Shown here one piece after another: positions 1-12,644 of a DNA stretch of 64,000 bases. Each line of letters begins with the position of its first letter. The stretch's first letter is position 1. The stretch lies in NCBI GenBank assembly GCA_949361645.1, contig OX442415.1:10395071-10459070 (forward strand), read 5' to 3'. The notes below the pieces were generated by a model. That model had not been told where the DNA came from, made no database searches, and saw only the letters and a list, made by a program, of their open reading frames with translations. The DNA is from Spongilla lacustris. Lineage: Eukaryota > Porifera > Demospongiae > Spongillida > Spongillidae. Both the position numbers and the translations under genes were made by a program.

Positions 1-1100
1 AATGATTATTCCTATATTTAGCAACATATTTGTAATGACGTTCTATACAGTGCTAAATATAGGATTAATCATTGTATCTCCACTGAATCACTTGTTCCCT
101 TTCTTTTTTTACACCACCGTTGTCTTCAAATCCTATATACCACTAACTTTCTCAGAGAGAATATTTTTATATCTTGTCCATTCATTTTTTTTAATAAGTG
201 ACTACTAGTATAGTACAATGTAGAAGTAACTGAATACGATTGTACGATAAAGTCCAGCCGTTGTAATTCCCATGTTTATTGCCTAGCAACACAATGTTTA
301 CAGTTATGTTACCGGCATTTGCAGCTGTTCCATTAATTCGAAACTCGCGCGCCAAGCTTTCATCTCTTAGAAGCTCGTTTCTCGTCTGAGTTCAGTTCAT
401 AACGTCGCTTCTGAGAAGCTCGCACCGAACTCGGGAGGACTCTAACTCATAGTCTCGATTTAGGAGGTATTCCTCTCGTCGCTTAGCTTTCCTCTTTCGT
501 AGCCGTAAAGGCATTTTGACAAAAACAACTTCGCTAGCTAAAAGTGGTGAGCAAAACTAAAAACACAAACGAAACTCACACCTGTTCCATGCCAATCATA
601 CACAATCCACAATTCTGAAGCATTGTCATGGAAACGGTTTTAATATAGCTAACTCTACGTAGCGATTACGTACTGATATCTTGGCGCGCGAGAACAGCTG
701 CAAATTACGTATATTGGTTACATGCTTTATTTATATATCTGATACCTGAAGATGTATTGTCAGAATTTTCTACGATTTTTGGTGTAACAGGCGCTCTTTA
801 AAACCTTTCCTATCTCGAGTTATACTCACCCATAAAGACGACGACTATGGACAAATTGCGGTCTGGGAACGAGAACCACGAGCTTTTTTGTTCTCTTAAA
901 GTAAACGGTCTAGCGACTTAAGCAAAACATGAAAATGATCCTCTTTCCATTCTGGTTCGAGAGCAATAAAGAGCTACACTATCCGTTTCTCGGACGCGTT
1001 TTTTAATGATTTCATGATACGGCACAAATCCTATATGAGAGTTACTGCCGTAACTCTCGATTGTGTGCATGACTACAGATAGAATCCCAAACACAAATGT
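1..1100. other. No gene recognised
   Basis: Only short unsupported reading frames on both strands. The one recognisable item is a copy of the motif GGTCTGGGAACGAGA near 860, which recurs elsewhere in the window (18.6, 48.0 and 55.0 kb). Confidence 0.5.
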
Positions 1101-1107
1101 TAATGAT

Positions 1108-1650
1108 AGGTCGTCACCTACGCGTAGGCGCGTTAACCTACATGTAGGCGTTGCAAATCGCTTTATTCCAAACAATGAACAAACAGCCAACGCTTGAAAT
1201 GATGGGGATCAATATACTAAAGAGGGCTACTTGCAAGGTGGCTGCAGAAAACACCGCCAACGAGCTGCTAGTGTCACGTACGCTTTGTTGGGGCACGCCC
1301 CTCATTTAGCTGGAGTTGTTGCGATTTGCAAAAAACTTACTAGAAGCATTCTTCGTTTTATAGGCAGCTATAATTTTAACACTTTTTGCCAAATACACAC
1401 GATTTCCAACTTTTATACTCATTTTCATCACGATCGTGGGCAATTGTTGTACGCCCCTCCATGATTGTGTATCTAAAGTGCCGATGGTTGAATGAGCTCC
1501 AATGCAAATTAGAAACGAAGGCCTATGCTTAAGTGTTACTTCATTCGAGTTCAAAGTTTTAGGCGGTATTGAATGCGAGGACCATACAATGCAATAGAAC
1601 GCCTACACGTAGGCTAAAACAGCACTTTTCGCCTACATGTAGGCGCTTGA
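1108..1650. repeat. Paired clusters of CCTACNNGTAGG palindromes
   Basis: Short palindromes of the form CCTACGCGTAGG / CCTACATGTAGG occur at about 1118-1150 and, in inverted order, at about 1600-1645 (GCCTACACGTAGGC and CGCCTACATGTAGGCG). The two clusters read as inverted copies, which suggests the ends of a foldback or MITE-like element of about 0.5 kb. No coding frame between them is convincing. Confidence 0.4.
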
Positions 1651-1667
1651 TCGATCTATCATTAAGA

Positions 1668-2010
1668 GCGGATATGAAGTTGAGTTTGAACGTGGTGCAT
1701 GGGTCACGGTTTTCAAGTAGAGTAAAGGGAGCAAGTACTAAATGTGATCTAGCTACTGGCTTTAATTTACTTGTGTTCCATGCACTGATATACCACAGTG
1801 AATTGGATATAGAGCATGTATAGAGCTGATGGACGTATTTGGGCGTGGCCATCAGCTCTATGCATGCTCTATATCCAATTCACTGTGGTATATCAGTACA
1901 TGGAACACAAGTAAATTAAAGCCAGTAGGTAGATCAAATTTAGTATTTGCCCCCTTTACTCTACTTGAAAAACCGTGACCCACCACGTTCAAACTCAACT
2001 TCATATCCGC
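1668..2010. repeat. Foldback inverted repeat, ~165-bp arms
   Basis: The left arm (1668-1832) is repeated in reverse complement at 1849-2010 with a 16-bp spacer. Differences are scattered substitutions and small indels. The overlapping reading frames on both strands are a consequence of the palindrome. It resembles a foldback MITE; no target-site duplication was resolved. Confidence 0.8.
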
Positions 2011-2662
2011 GCCCCTTGTCTTTCAAATTCTCTCGTTCCCTGCAACACACCTTCATCAACTACACAATCCGCCTTCCATCTATTCATTTCCACTTGAAAT
2101 CCGTGACCCAACATCAGACACACTACAGCAAGACTATTGTTGGTACCAAGTATTAATTAAGTATTTATAGTCCACAGATGATGTACTTTAACACCGTATG
2201 ATACTTTAGATTTAGAGATAAGGGGTGTATGGGAAAATTTCAATCAAAATACCTAATTGTTTATCATAATGACGTTTATTAACATTATTTTTTAACTAAT
2301 TTTGGAACTTGAATATGTGGGTGTTGATTTTCAAATCGCGAGGTTACCTGTGTAAGTTGCATTAGCTAAAAAATATGCACACTGTGCTACAAAATTTGAT
2401 GGACTATGACTGCCAGATATAGTGTAAAGTTCAATAATACTTGCATGGTACCAACAATAATTGTTACTAGCGGCTGCCGCCATGCATGCACACATAATCC
2501 GGCGTGCATATATATGCATGGCTCTGGCCAGCTGGTGATCACACACCGGCTTAAGATCTATGTGTGTAAGCGCATACACATGTATACTGATGCAATGTTT
2601 ATGATTTCAATCGTTCACTCGGTATGATTTACCTTACATTACACGCAGTCGAATATATCCAG
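2011..2662. other. Non-coding, nothing recognised
   Basis: AT-rich sequence with no convincing coding region, apart from the acceptor-like sequence just before 2663. Confidence 0.4.
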
Positions 2663-3498
2663 TGACGTCATTGCGGTAGTGGAAAGCTATGCTGCATCTC
2701 AAAGCCTAGCTCCAGCATTTGGCGGTGTTGTGGATGGTATAATTGGTCACAATGCCACACCCCCTTCCTATCAGCAAACGATCACATTGCAAGTAAGTAC
2801 ATGTATATACGAACCTGCCACTTGCGTCTGCGTGTCAAGCGTGGGTGCATGCAGGGGAGGATCCAGGATTTAGGAAAGGGGGGGGGGGGGGGGGGGGGGG
2901 GTAATAACTATATTCACAAGCGAGGTACGGGAGGGGGCGTGCCCCCTCCCGTGACAGCCAGGGGGTCTGGGGGAGCGCTGGTAGCTCCCCCAGTGGGGCC
3001 TGGCGCTTTTCTTACTTTTGCGCTTATTTCGCATGAAAATACACATACTTTTGACAGTGATATCAACTTGATATTGATAATTACCAGCGATTAATAGAAG
3101 CCTGCGTGGATAGCAACGAGAAAACTCTTCATTCACACTGCTCAGCAATTAAATTGGTGACGCAATGCCATTGTGACCGCATGCTGGTCTAAACGACGCA
3201 CACGTTTTACCTGATAATAGTATAATTTATACAGTGTTTATTTAATGACCTATTTCCTGAGAAAAATAACCTGAGATTCCATCCAATTCACGTCTTTTGA
3301 CCGCTTACTTCCTGCTCACACCGTTCGATCGCGCGGTAACACTAACAGCAATAATAGAACTAATCAGTTTGGTAACTTAGCCTTAGAGGGTCTTAGCTTT
3401 AGACCCACCCTCAACCTCCTCTGAAAACGTTGGACGAATGGATCGTATGCAATTAATTATTCATAAGTTAATTCATTCATAACTGGTCGGGCCGATAT

Positions 3499-3533
<35 letters not shown>

Positions 3534-4239
3534 TAGACCCCAAAGATCCCCCCACTCCCCCCCCCCCCCCCCCCCCCCCCCCAACCCGGATCCGCCACTG
3601 GCATGTGATTAAGTAAATGGTCCGGCCGAACGAAACATACCATCATCGGCCGAAACTCACAATAATGATTATTATACCGGTGATAATTAATAATATGCAG
3701 TTATAGCTATATTGTTTGTGGGTCAGTTCATATTTGGCATTGCTTAATACATTGAAAACATCCATTTCTTTATAACAATGATTTCAATGTATATGCCAAA
3801 TATGAACTGCCGTATACAGCCTCTATATATAACCTGGGAGTTGATCCATGAGACAAGAAGATGTCTAAAGCACCCCTAGGCCTCCACGGGTTAAACTGAG
3901 TTGGGCTTGATACACTATACCTATGTTATCATCGTAGAGTGCAACATCTTCACATGCAGCTCAAAAAGTGGGCGGAGCAAATCTACGAGACAACAGAAAC
4001 TACCATGCACATGGAGCAGTTCCACCTGCATGGGGATAATTGGGACCAACATGTTCCAATTGCTTCAGAAGGTGCAGAGCCTCTACCCGCTTTTAGGGCG
4101 GCAAGAATCCTGCTACAGAACTGTAATAGCGCCACCAATTGGAACTCCAAGTATTTCGAATTGGGGTGATTTAGACCTAGCTCATTATGCAGCGGCGGAT
4201 CCAGGATTTAGGGGAAGGGTCGGGCACAGGCGGAGGATG

Positions 4240-4272
<33 letters not shown>

Positions 4273-5715
4273 GGGGAGGGGTACCCCTCCAGCTAGGAGG
4301 TATGGGGGAGTGCTGTAAGCTCCCCAGACCCATAAGCCAAAGCTTTTGCGTGGAAAACCACTTCGAAACTACGCTCAAGTGCACTAAAGATAGCATGCAG
4401 ATCGAGCTCAGTCTATATATGTTCAGTTAAGCGCCGATAAATCGCCGATAATGTTTGTAGTATATACTGAACTTAACGTTCATTCGTTAAAAGATAATAT
4501 GACATAGCCGCTGTAAGTGTAAGCTACCCCATAGTTAGTATACGGTGGAGCATCATCAAAAACCAAGCCATGAGCGTTTAAAATATACATCTTGAGTCTC
4601 TGAGGTAAGCTCAGCTATAACTGTCAAAGCTTTGTGTGAAACATAATTAAGGTCTATGACCATGCATGTGCATGGTCCATCCACTACCTCAAAATACTGT
4701 CAAACTGTGATGACTAATGAAGGTCCAGCTCTTGATAGCAGGGCTCTTGCAAAGGACCTCACCAAAGTTATAGGCTGAGTCTGCCATTAACAATGACCTG
4801 GCGGATGGTATACGTACTTGCATGGTGCACATCATGCATGCATGCATGGGTATTTGGCCAGTTGAGTGGCAAGACGTGATATACATGTAGTGCAAGTTTC
4901 CCTATAGCCTCAGCACCCTATTTATAGCAACGTACTACACTTGGCCACTACAAAAAGGAAACCCCATCAAATATCACATGGGAAGAGAAAGTGACCAAGG
5001 GGGTCACCCTCATGCACAGCCTCACAGCCTCATGATATCCATATCCATCCCTATGACCATGCAAGAGGCATGATATCCATTATTGATCGATATGGGAACA
5101 TTGCATTGCCTCTGCTGCTAACTTCTTCCTGCCTTAGCTTTCTGTTGTTTGTTCATCTAGAGCTGAGGAAATTGCACGTATATAGCTGTAAAGACGACAG
5201 AATTACTATAGTTTGATGATGATTAAAGGTGGAGATGTTTCTTTTACATAACTGGTGCTAGCAATCATACCTTTCTTTGGCACTTTTTATGGGTTGGTAG
5301 CTTGGAATTAAGACTCCTTATGCATGCGAGGTTGAAAACATAACCTCAATGTGTAGAAGATGTAGATGCATGTATTTATATACTATTGGGTACCACGCAA
5401 TATGGATTGTGCATGCATGGTAGTGAAAATCATATATAGATACGCACATGGACTCCATGCGCACCAAAAGACGTCTCACGTACCAACATTGATATGAAGC
5501 TACAGTGCATGTATATTATGTTGCCTGATCTGGCCGACCGTGTGTAATAAATGCAAGAAATGTTGCCATGCAATGAACAAGAATGCACATGAATATGTTA
5601 TTTTCTGTCTGAAGAATATAAATTGCGGCCGGTCACATTACATGTATTTTCATGCAGCCTGACGTCGCACCATTACCTTCAATAAATGAAGCCGAAGTCG
5701 TTGCGTCACCTCAAG
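2663..5715 (+). CDS. Candidate multi-exon gene, product unrecognised
   Basis: Three stretches look like internal exons. Exon A (2663-2792) follows an AG, is open (begins SDVIAVVESYAAS) and ends at a GTAAGT donor. Exon B (3960-4071) follows ATGCAG, encodes a charged stretch starting LKKWAEQIYETTE and is followed by GTGCAG. Exon C (5658-5715) follows ATGCAG, encodes PDVAPLPSINEAEVVASPQ and is followed by GTATGC. A to B is in phase. B to C is not, so at least one exon is missing or a boundary is wrong. The family was not recognised. Two MITE-like elements (2852-3600 and from 4190) lie in the putative introns or next to the exons. The start and end of the gene are outside what could be supported. 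Confidence 0.3.
2852..3600. mobile_element. Non-autonomous hAT-like MITE, 5-bp TSD
   Basis: The termini are imperfect inverted repeats: CAGGGGAGGATCCAGG at the left and the complement of CAGTGGCGGATCCGG at the right. They are flanked by a 5-bp direct repeat GCATG (2847-2851 and 3601-3605). The interior has poly-G/poly-C tracts of more than 20 bases near both ends and a GGGGGAGCGCTGGTAGCTCCCCC-type hairpin near 2970-2992. The same 5-bp TSD and hairpin occur in the autonomous element at 19871-22473, so this is probably a relative mobilised by the same transposase class. It contains no transposase sequence. Confidence 0.75.
4190..4370. mobile_element. Left end of a related poly-G MITE
   Basis: CAGCGGCGGATCCAGG at 4190 matches the left end of the 2852-3600 element. 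It is followed by a poly-G tract, ACCCCTCC and a GGGGGAGTGCTGTAAGCTCCCC hairpin. No matching right terminus was found, so the copy is truncated or diverged. Confidence 0.5.
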
Positions 5716-7240
5716 GTATGCTACATATACATGTAAATGCATGCACGCATGTGTACATAAATCATAGCTATAAATGCATGCAGGGCTTAGCTGATCTTGA
5801 TCGATCTGTGCTGCATGGCAACTAAATTTAACATTAATTGTTAAAATCAGGAAGCCACGTAGTCACAATGACGCCAATGTACAGAGTGTCTGTACCTATC
5901 TTTTCTCCTTTTCACGGCCAAAAGCCGTAGGCACTGTGGAATTATTGCTCAAAGGATTGCAATACTATTATTTGTTAGAAACAGCAAAAACAGCTGCGCT
6001 TAACGGTATAACTATAGCATCACCGGCGGATATTTAATGCCGGTGATATTTAGCGTCAAAGTGACAACTTTTTTAGCACAGCGGTCAGTGTGTAATCGCA
6101 ATTACAGCTGTGACGGTTAAGGAATAACAAAGCATAACCTTGCCATTCCTGAATATATTAATTCAAAACATTGTTCTGATTCAGTTTGGCCGGGATATCT
6201 CAGAACAGAAAACTGATTAGCATGCATAAAATCAAGCACAATATATTCTTCATCGACCACAAACACCATTTTAATAGTCCACGAGCATGTCAATAACAGT
6301 GATTGTATTATATCAATTCCTTCTTCTTCAATCAAACAATGTATAGTGCATTGGTGAAATTTACATGCTACCTGTGACTTCAGTAAATATCCACCAGTAA
6401 ATACTCTGGAAATGAAAGTTTGCTGCTCCATGGAATGATATGTATTTAATGTATATATGAGGCTAAGCATGTATCTATAACATAACATTCACAGCTACAT
6501 GTATACACTTGAACAACATAGTAGAAAGCATTTTTAATGGTAGTATTTATAAAGACCTCCGGCCCCTGGCTGACTACTGTACTCGCTGCATTACCAGTTA
6601 TATATGTCTGTTGAATGGTTGACGCGAAATTTACGGTATTACATAATAAAATAATATTGCTGCAATCTATCAGCTGAAATTTTGATTCGCTTTAAGTGGT
6701 TAACGAGTAGTCTTGCAAGTGCCTTGCTTTGCTTCTGCTTTGAAGTCTTCCGCTAATCGCGCCACCATATCGCGCTTTCGCTGCATTAGTTCTGTAAAGA
6801 ACCAGTGGCGTTTGACGCGGATAACTCGTCGCATATTCAGTGCTATCTGTAGCACGCACACCATCACTGACGACGTCACGACATTTACTGAAGAATCTTA
6901 TAACATTGAATACAAATTCCTTACTAAACTTTTCTGCTTTTGTAACATAATTTTCTACATCCAAAAAATTATTCAAAATTATATGGTTACCTTGGGGACT
7001 TCTGAGTAGTCTGACATGATTTTCATCTCTTAATTAAGTCGAATTAATGATGCTACTGATACGCAGCACTCATATCGAAAACCTTATAAAACAAAGCTAC
7101 AAATTCGACTTAAGAGTTGAAACATTCCACATATAAAGCTACTACAATGATCAATCTATACAACAGAAATGAGCCTTTTATGATTAACAATTTGTTCAGT
7201 ACACTAACATATATAGCCAAGAAACATAGCCTGAAGATAC
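4371..7240. other. Mostly non-coding, unassigned
   Basis: Apart from the candidate exon at 5658-5715, nothing is recognised. A minus-strand open frame at 6117-6488 (123 codons) and overlapping frames on both strands at 6692-7009 show no identifiable domain. Several TACATGTA and GCATGCAT palindromic octamers are scattered here. Confidence 0.4.
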
Positions 7241-7249
7241 CTTAATGTT

Positions 7250-9118
7250 TTGAACCTAAAAAATCAGTCTTATGGGGGGAAAACGACAATACAGTTGATA
7301 AATCCAACACCTGTCCCAGTGACCCTTTACAGCCAGGAAAAGATTGGTAAGCTGTCATTTTTGCAGGAAGCGGATACGGTGAGGCTGGTAGAACCATCAT
7401 TGGATAAGAAACCAACAGTGCGTTCAGAGGAGCTTATTCGTAAGACAATTGATGACATGGCTAGTAAAGTGCAGGGCCTAACCGTAGGAGAACACACTAA
7501 ATTCAGGAGTCTGTTGCGAGAGTTTCCTGATGTAATTTCCGTTGGGGATGGGAAGCTGGGACGGACACGGGTACTACGTCATAAGATTAATACTGGGGAT
7601 GCTTTGCCCATTCATCAACAGGCTCGCAGGCTGCCTTTCCATCAGCGAGACATGGTCCAGAAAATGATCCAGGGAATGTTAGAGCAAGGAATCATTGAAC
7701 CATGCAGCTGATGGATCATGGTCATCGCCCATAGTTCTGGCTAAGAAGAAAGACGGTTCATTCAGGTTCTGCGTCGATTATCGTCGTGTCAATGATGCAA
7801 CAAAAAAGATGTAAACCCCATACCCAGAATCGACGATGCATTAGATACCCTTGCAGGAGCAAAATGGTTCTCTACAATTGACATGGCCAGCGGATACTGG
7901 CAGGTGGAGATGGATCCTTCTGACAAAGAGAAGACCACGTTCGTTACCCCTTTTGGTCTCCACCAGTTCCGTGTAATGCCCTTTGGATTGACCAATGCAC
8001 CCAGCACCTTTCAAAGGTTGATGGGCTTGGTATTAGCTGGTTTAAGCTGGAGTACCTGCTTGGTTTACCTGGACGATATCATCGTCTTTAGCCAGAGAGT
8101 GGAGGAACACTTTACTCGCCTGGCAGATGTACTCAGGAGGTTAAACGAAGCTGGCTTGAAACTAAAACCTAGTAAGTGCCAACTATTTTGCAAAAGTGTT
8201 CAATATTTGGGGTACGTGGTGTCTGAGAAAGGCATTGAGATTGATCCTGCGAAAACTAGTTGTGTTAAAAATTGGCCAGTGCCCAACAATCACGAAAAGT
8301 TGCGCCAGTTTCTTGGATTTGCCTCTTATTACAGAAAGTTTATCCAGAACTTTGCCGAGATAGCAGCTCCCCTGCATGCATTGACGGAGAAGACGAAATC
8401 TTGGCAATGGACAGAACAGTGCGAAGCAGCGTTTTCCAGTTTAAGGGGAAAGTTGTTACTCCCACCCATTTTGTCCTTTCCACAGTTTGACCGAACATTT
8501 GTCGTGGATACTGATGCCAGCCAGGAGGGTATCGGTGCCGTCCTGGCACATGAAGGACACGAGCAAGTCATTGCATATGCTAGCAGGGTTTTGTCGAAAG
8601 CTGAAAAGCAATACTGTGCCACTAGACGGGAAATGTTGGCTTTGGTGTGGGCAGTGAAATGTTTTCGTCCGTACCTTTGGGGGCGGCGGTTTATTATTCG
8701 AACTGACCATAATTCTCTCCGTTATTTCAAAGATCCTCAGGGCCAGATTGCTCGGTGGCTTGAAATTCTTGCAGAATATGACTTCACCATTCAACATCGG
8801 CCCGGGCTGAAACACAGCAACGCAGATGCACTGTCAAGACTGCCCTGCAAGCAATGTGGCCGTCAAGATTCCGAGGAAACAGCGGCCCCTTCAGAGATGA
8901 AGAAAGACGAAAGCAATGACGTCACAAACAGTGTTACGGAGGCATTTCAGGCGATGAGTAGTTGGGTACCTGTTCTACCCGTTCTTCGATCAAAAGCGGG
9001 AGCAGCAGTCAGATCCAGATTTAACGCAAGTTACCGCATGGATTGTAAATGGATATGTTCCCACCAAATTTCCCAGTTATGGCAGTTACTGGTTACAAAC
9101 CTTGTGGGCACAGAGTAG
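7250..9118 (+). pseudogene. Ty3/gypsy RT-RNase H, frameshifted
   Basis: The region encodes the linker and fingers of reverse transcriptase (7250-7711), then palm and thumb with the catalytic box YLDDIIVFS at about 8066, then RNase H (about 8480-8840) with the DTDAS and TDHNSL signatures. Between 7711 and 7883 homology continues in another frame (SPIVLAKKKDGSFRFCVDYRR). One shift lies near 7705 and a second at an A-run near 7800-7806. The frame closes at 9118, after RNase H. In an intact element this would copy RNA to DNA and degrade the RNA strand. These breaks mean the copy is inactive. Confidence 0.9.
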
Positions 9119-9129
9119 CCACCTTATGC

Positions 9130-10604
9130 TTCAGGATGGAGTTCTCTACAGGCGATGGGAAGACGTTCCTGGAAAGGGGCTTAATAAGCATCTGCAGTTT
9201 GTGCTACCGAAAGCTTTGGTAAAAACCATGCATTTTACAGGAATGTCATGACTCACCAAGTGGTAGCCATCTTGGCATGACAAAGACACTGGAAAAGATT
9301 TGATCTAGGTTCTACTGGCCAGGCCAACGCAAGGACGTAGAAGACTGGTGCAAGGGTTGCGAGATGTGTGCGTCTAGAAAATCTCCATCAACAAAAAGAC
9401 GAGCCCCGTTACAGAGCGACCTTACCGGGTGTCCACTACAACGAGTTGCCATGGACATATTGGGCCCCCTGCCACTAACCGACAGAGTATGTATTGGTTG
9501 TAGGGGACTACTTTACAAAATGGGTTGAAGCGTACGCCATGCCTAATATGGAAGCTGGGACTGTGGCTGAACTATTTGTGTCGCGTTTTGTGTGCCAGTT
9601 TTGGTGTGCCAGACGTTCTTCACATGCACCGATCAAGGAAGAAATTTCGAATCTGCTTTGCTAAAGGAAGTGTGCCAGCTACTGGGAGTGGTCAAAACGA
9701 GAACTACCCCTTACCACCCTCAATCAGACGGTTTGGTCGAGAGATTCAACCGTACTTTATTGAACCTCCTTAGCATGGCTGCTTCAGAGAATGAACGTGA
9801 CTGGGACTTACATATTCTAATGGTGATGATGGCATACCGGACTAGTGTGCAGGAATCTGCTGGCTGCACGCCATTCTTGTTTGGACGAGAAGGGCGTCTT
9901 CCTGCTGATGTAATGTTTCGTCTTCCTTCTTCCCCTATGCAGGTGAACAAGTACGCTCAGGACATGCGGTTTCGCATGGAGCAGGCTTATCAGCTTGTTC
10001 GCGACCGTCTGCAGCTACAACAGCGACGTCAGAAGGCTCTATATGACAGAACGACAAATGGATCACTGTATGCAATTGGTGATCACGTGTGGCTCCATTG
10101 TCCAGCTGTGCCCAAAGGGAAGTCGGCGAAGCTTCATCGCTACTGGCAGGGCCCGTATAAGGTGATAGATGTGCTAGGGAAAGTACTCTTTAAAATCCAA
10201 CACAGAGATCATCCCAGAAAGAAATGTATCGTACACTTCGATAGGCTGAAACCCTACGTACATTCGTCAAAGAGGGATGAAGAACAAGAAGTATACCGCC
10301 CCCTCAGCGTTCGAGTAATGGCGAGCAGGAAGATGACGTTGAAATTGAAATTGTTCCTGGGGAACGACCTTATCAGTGTCGAAACGATCCAGTGGACCAT
10401 GAGGAGGTTCCTGCTGAGCCCCAGGAAGTAGTAGTCGAAGAGGACGGGGAGGTCGAGCAACAACAGGCTGCACCGGGAGAAGAAATTGTTGGAGATAATG
10501 AAGAAACAGCTGAGCCGATTTTTGCAGAAGAAGGACAACCAAGAAGATCAACACGAAGCCGCAGAAAGCCCGATAAACTGGGACAGAATATTTATGATGT
10601 GTAA
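9130..10604 (+). pseudogene. Ty3/gypsy integrase, frameshifted
   Basis: An HHCC-type zinc finger is recognisable at about 9240-9390 (CHDSPSGSHLGM, then CKGCEMC) with an internal stop near 9300. The catalytic core runs from about 9440 to 9900 with at least two frame changes. Recognisable pieces are AMDILGPLPL, YFTKWVEAYAMPN and the YHPQSDGLVERFNRT end of the core. The C-terminal part (to 10431) has a GPY/F-like WQGPYKV motif near 10145. An acidic tail continues in another frame to 10604. Integrase would insert the cDNA copy; this one cannot be translated as a single protein. Confidence 0.9.
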
Positions 10605-10617
10605 AGTCGAACCATTC

Positions 10618-10637
10618 AAAGGAGGAGGGAGGGGGAG
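10618..10637 (+). promoter_or_regulatory. Polypurine tract of the gypsy element
   Basis: A 20-base uninterrupted purine run lies just before the sequence TGTAGCG that begins the putative 3' LTR. In LTR retrotransposons this primes plus-strand DNA synthesis. Three bases (TAA) separate it from the TG, so the exact LTR boundary is approximate. Confidence 0.7.
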
Positions 10638-10640
10638 TAA

Positions 10641-10811
10641 TGTAGCGTACGTAGTTATTACATCATGCACGCACATGCGTAGTAGTATTCATTGTGCATA
10701 TATATACTAATGTAAGTGTACGTAATATCAGTCTGGTGATTAAAGCTGGTCTTTGTCACATATGTAAAAGTACATTTTGGAGTATTTCACGTGCTCCGTG
10801 CCAGCATTGCA
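10641..10811 (+). repeat. Putative 3' LTR (TG...CA)
   Basis: Begins TGTAGCG after the polypurine tract and could end at TTGCA (10811). An ATTAAA polyadenylation-like signal lies near 10740. No 5' copy exists for comparison, and the last ~50 bp also belong to an inverted repeat with 11068-11264, so the right boundary is uncertain. Confidence 0.45.
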
Positions 10812-11264
10812 ACGTTCGATATACCCCACCGGGTTCAAACCCGCCATAACTTTCTGTAGGAATAATGAAATCGCTTCAAATTTTATTTATAGGTAGAGTC
10901 TGAGAGGTCCTTTAACTATCGATTTGTTCTGTTCGTTAATTTTTATGCCATCCGTTCCTTTGGACGAATAGAGTCCCGCTCGATGTATGGGGAGGCGGGG
11001 ATTATAACATTGGCGCGAATCGAGCGCGAAAATGTGCACGTAGTTTGTTCAACTGTATCACCGTGACGGATGAATAAAAATTAACGTACAGGACAAATCG
11101 ATAGGTAAAGAACCTCTCTCCATACAAACCGAATTTGAAGCGCGCGATTTCATTATTCCTACAGAAAGTTATGGCTGGTTTGAACCCGGTGGGGTATCGA
11201 ACGTTGTAATACTTGTACGGAGCAAGTGCAAGACTCCAAAACGTATTTTTCCATACAGATATGA
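10759..11264. repeat. Inverted repeat abutting the gypsy LTR
   Basis: 10759-10950 and 11068-11264 are imperfect reverse complements; for example TTCGATATACCCCACCGG near 10815 pairs with CCGGTGGGGTATCGAA near 11185. The unique centre is about 115 bp. The left arm overlaps the putative LTR end. It may be an inverted LTR fragment or an independent foldback element. Confidence 0.7.
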
Positions 11265-12640
11265 TGTAGTACGAAGCGTTGAAAATAGGAAGTTGATATA
11301 TAGGCTTAATCGTTCGAAAGTTATAATGATTCAAACGCCAGGGAATATTATAACATTCTATATATGCGAAACGACATTTTGTAGAAACTGTCCCATATTA
11401 TTAATTTTCTTTATTCATTTATCCAATAACATTTTTTTATTATATTTTCTGCAGGGCTGCCACGGAATAGCACACAAGAAAATGATCAAAGATTACAAAA
11501 CGGCCAACGACAACGTAGACATACATGTACAGCTACATGTACATGTATGCGCGACTGCTGCACAAGTTTTCTACATACTTGCTTCGAATGTCTTAGATAT
11601 TGCGGAGATTTTTGTTTCACCATATGCTATCTCATAACCTGCTTTGGCTGTTGCCAACCAGTAGGCTATAAGGTGGCGTAAATACAACGCGCGCAACTCA
11701 TCTTTGAGAACATTCTATAGACAGTGCCATAGCATGATAGTTATAACTGTACTGTGATCCCCAATATTAAATCAGTTTTTTTGTGACATCTCATTGCTAT
11801 GTTTGTGAACGCGCGAGGAGCATTAGTCTCGTGTACCCAGACCCAAATGTACGTAACGGTTACAGTATGACATCACGTAATGTCATCGTTACGTACATTT
11901 GGGTCTGGGTACGAAACAACGAGGAGTACTTGCGCCATAAACTTCTAAGTCAATTACCACCGCAACTCTACTTTAATGCAACGAGCATGCATGGTTTATA
12001 TACCAAACATACCCACATGCATTTTACCCTAAAATTCTATAGTTCCAATGATTAAAGTTCTTATATCCACACGTCTCAATAGGAAGCCGGTGTCGTAGTG
12101 TACAATGTCCCCCCTAAAATAGGTACTTGAACATTTAACGTACGCGTACCAAAAAATGATGATCTAATAACGCGATGAAAATTGATCTATTGAAGATGTG
12201 CACCGTGCGGAAAAAAAAGCTTGTTTGTGTTTGCTTATCTGCAATTTTGAACTCAGCTATGTTCCTACAGTATGGTAGTTGAGTAAGTGTACTATGAATT
12301 GATACTGTTGAAACAGATCGTACTTTCCTCGTCTAGTTACCTACGCACATTGAAAAATAGGTACATTTTAGACATTCAACATTTTCTTCATATGTTAAGA
12401 AGCAGGGGGAAAAACGTATTCACCACTTAGGAAGGGTCATAATCTAGCCGCCTTTAAAATGGTATCAACTTTGGTTGATGCGCAAGGGGTCGTACGATGG
12501 GATGTGTCTATTCCCTTATTATCTGAAAGGACCAATATGCTTTAAGAAGTGTTTTCTGCATATGAATTTATGCTTTAACGAAAAGCAGCATCGTTCTTTC
12601 AACCGCTAAGGTTCTATGTCGAGCGATTCTAATTAAAAAC
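11265..12640. other. Non-coding; one strong hairpin
   Basis: No gene recognised. 11830-11912 is a near-perfect hairpin: GTACCCAGACCCAAATGTAC near 11833 is mirrored by GTACATTTGGGTCTGGGTAC near 11892. It probably is a small foldback MITE. A start-like piece of the CCTAGG-palindrome family (CCGGTGTCGTAG then GTCCCCC) occurs at about 12089-12115. Confidence 0.5.
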
Positions 12641-12644
12641 CACA

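Larger units (their letters stand above)
7250..10811 (+). mobile_element. Degenerate Ty3/gypsy retrotransposon, 5'-truncated
   Basis: Reverse transcriptase, RNase H and integrase follow in Ty3/gypsy order, then a polypurine tract and an LTR-like end. Gag, most of the protease and the 5' LTR are absent: homology starts in the protease-RT linker at about 7250. Several frameshifts and stops interrupt the polyprotein, so it cannot act autonomously. The absence of any upstream LTR-like copy suggests truncation at insertion or later deletion. Confidence 0.9.

Noticed and set aside
6117..6488. 123-codon minus-strand frame
   Set aside because: Not recognised; it could contain a small exon but no splice-consistent model could be built, so it is mentioned only in the region entry.
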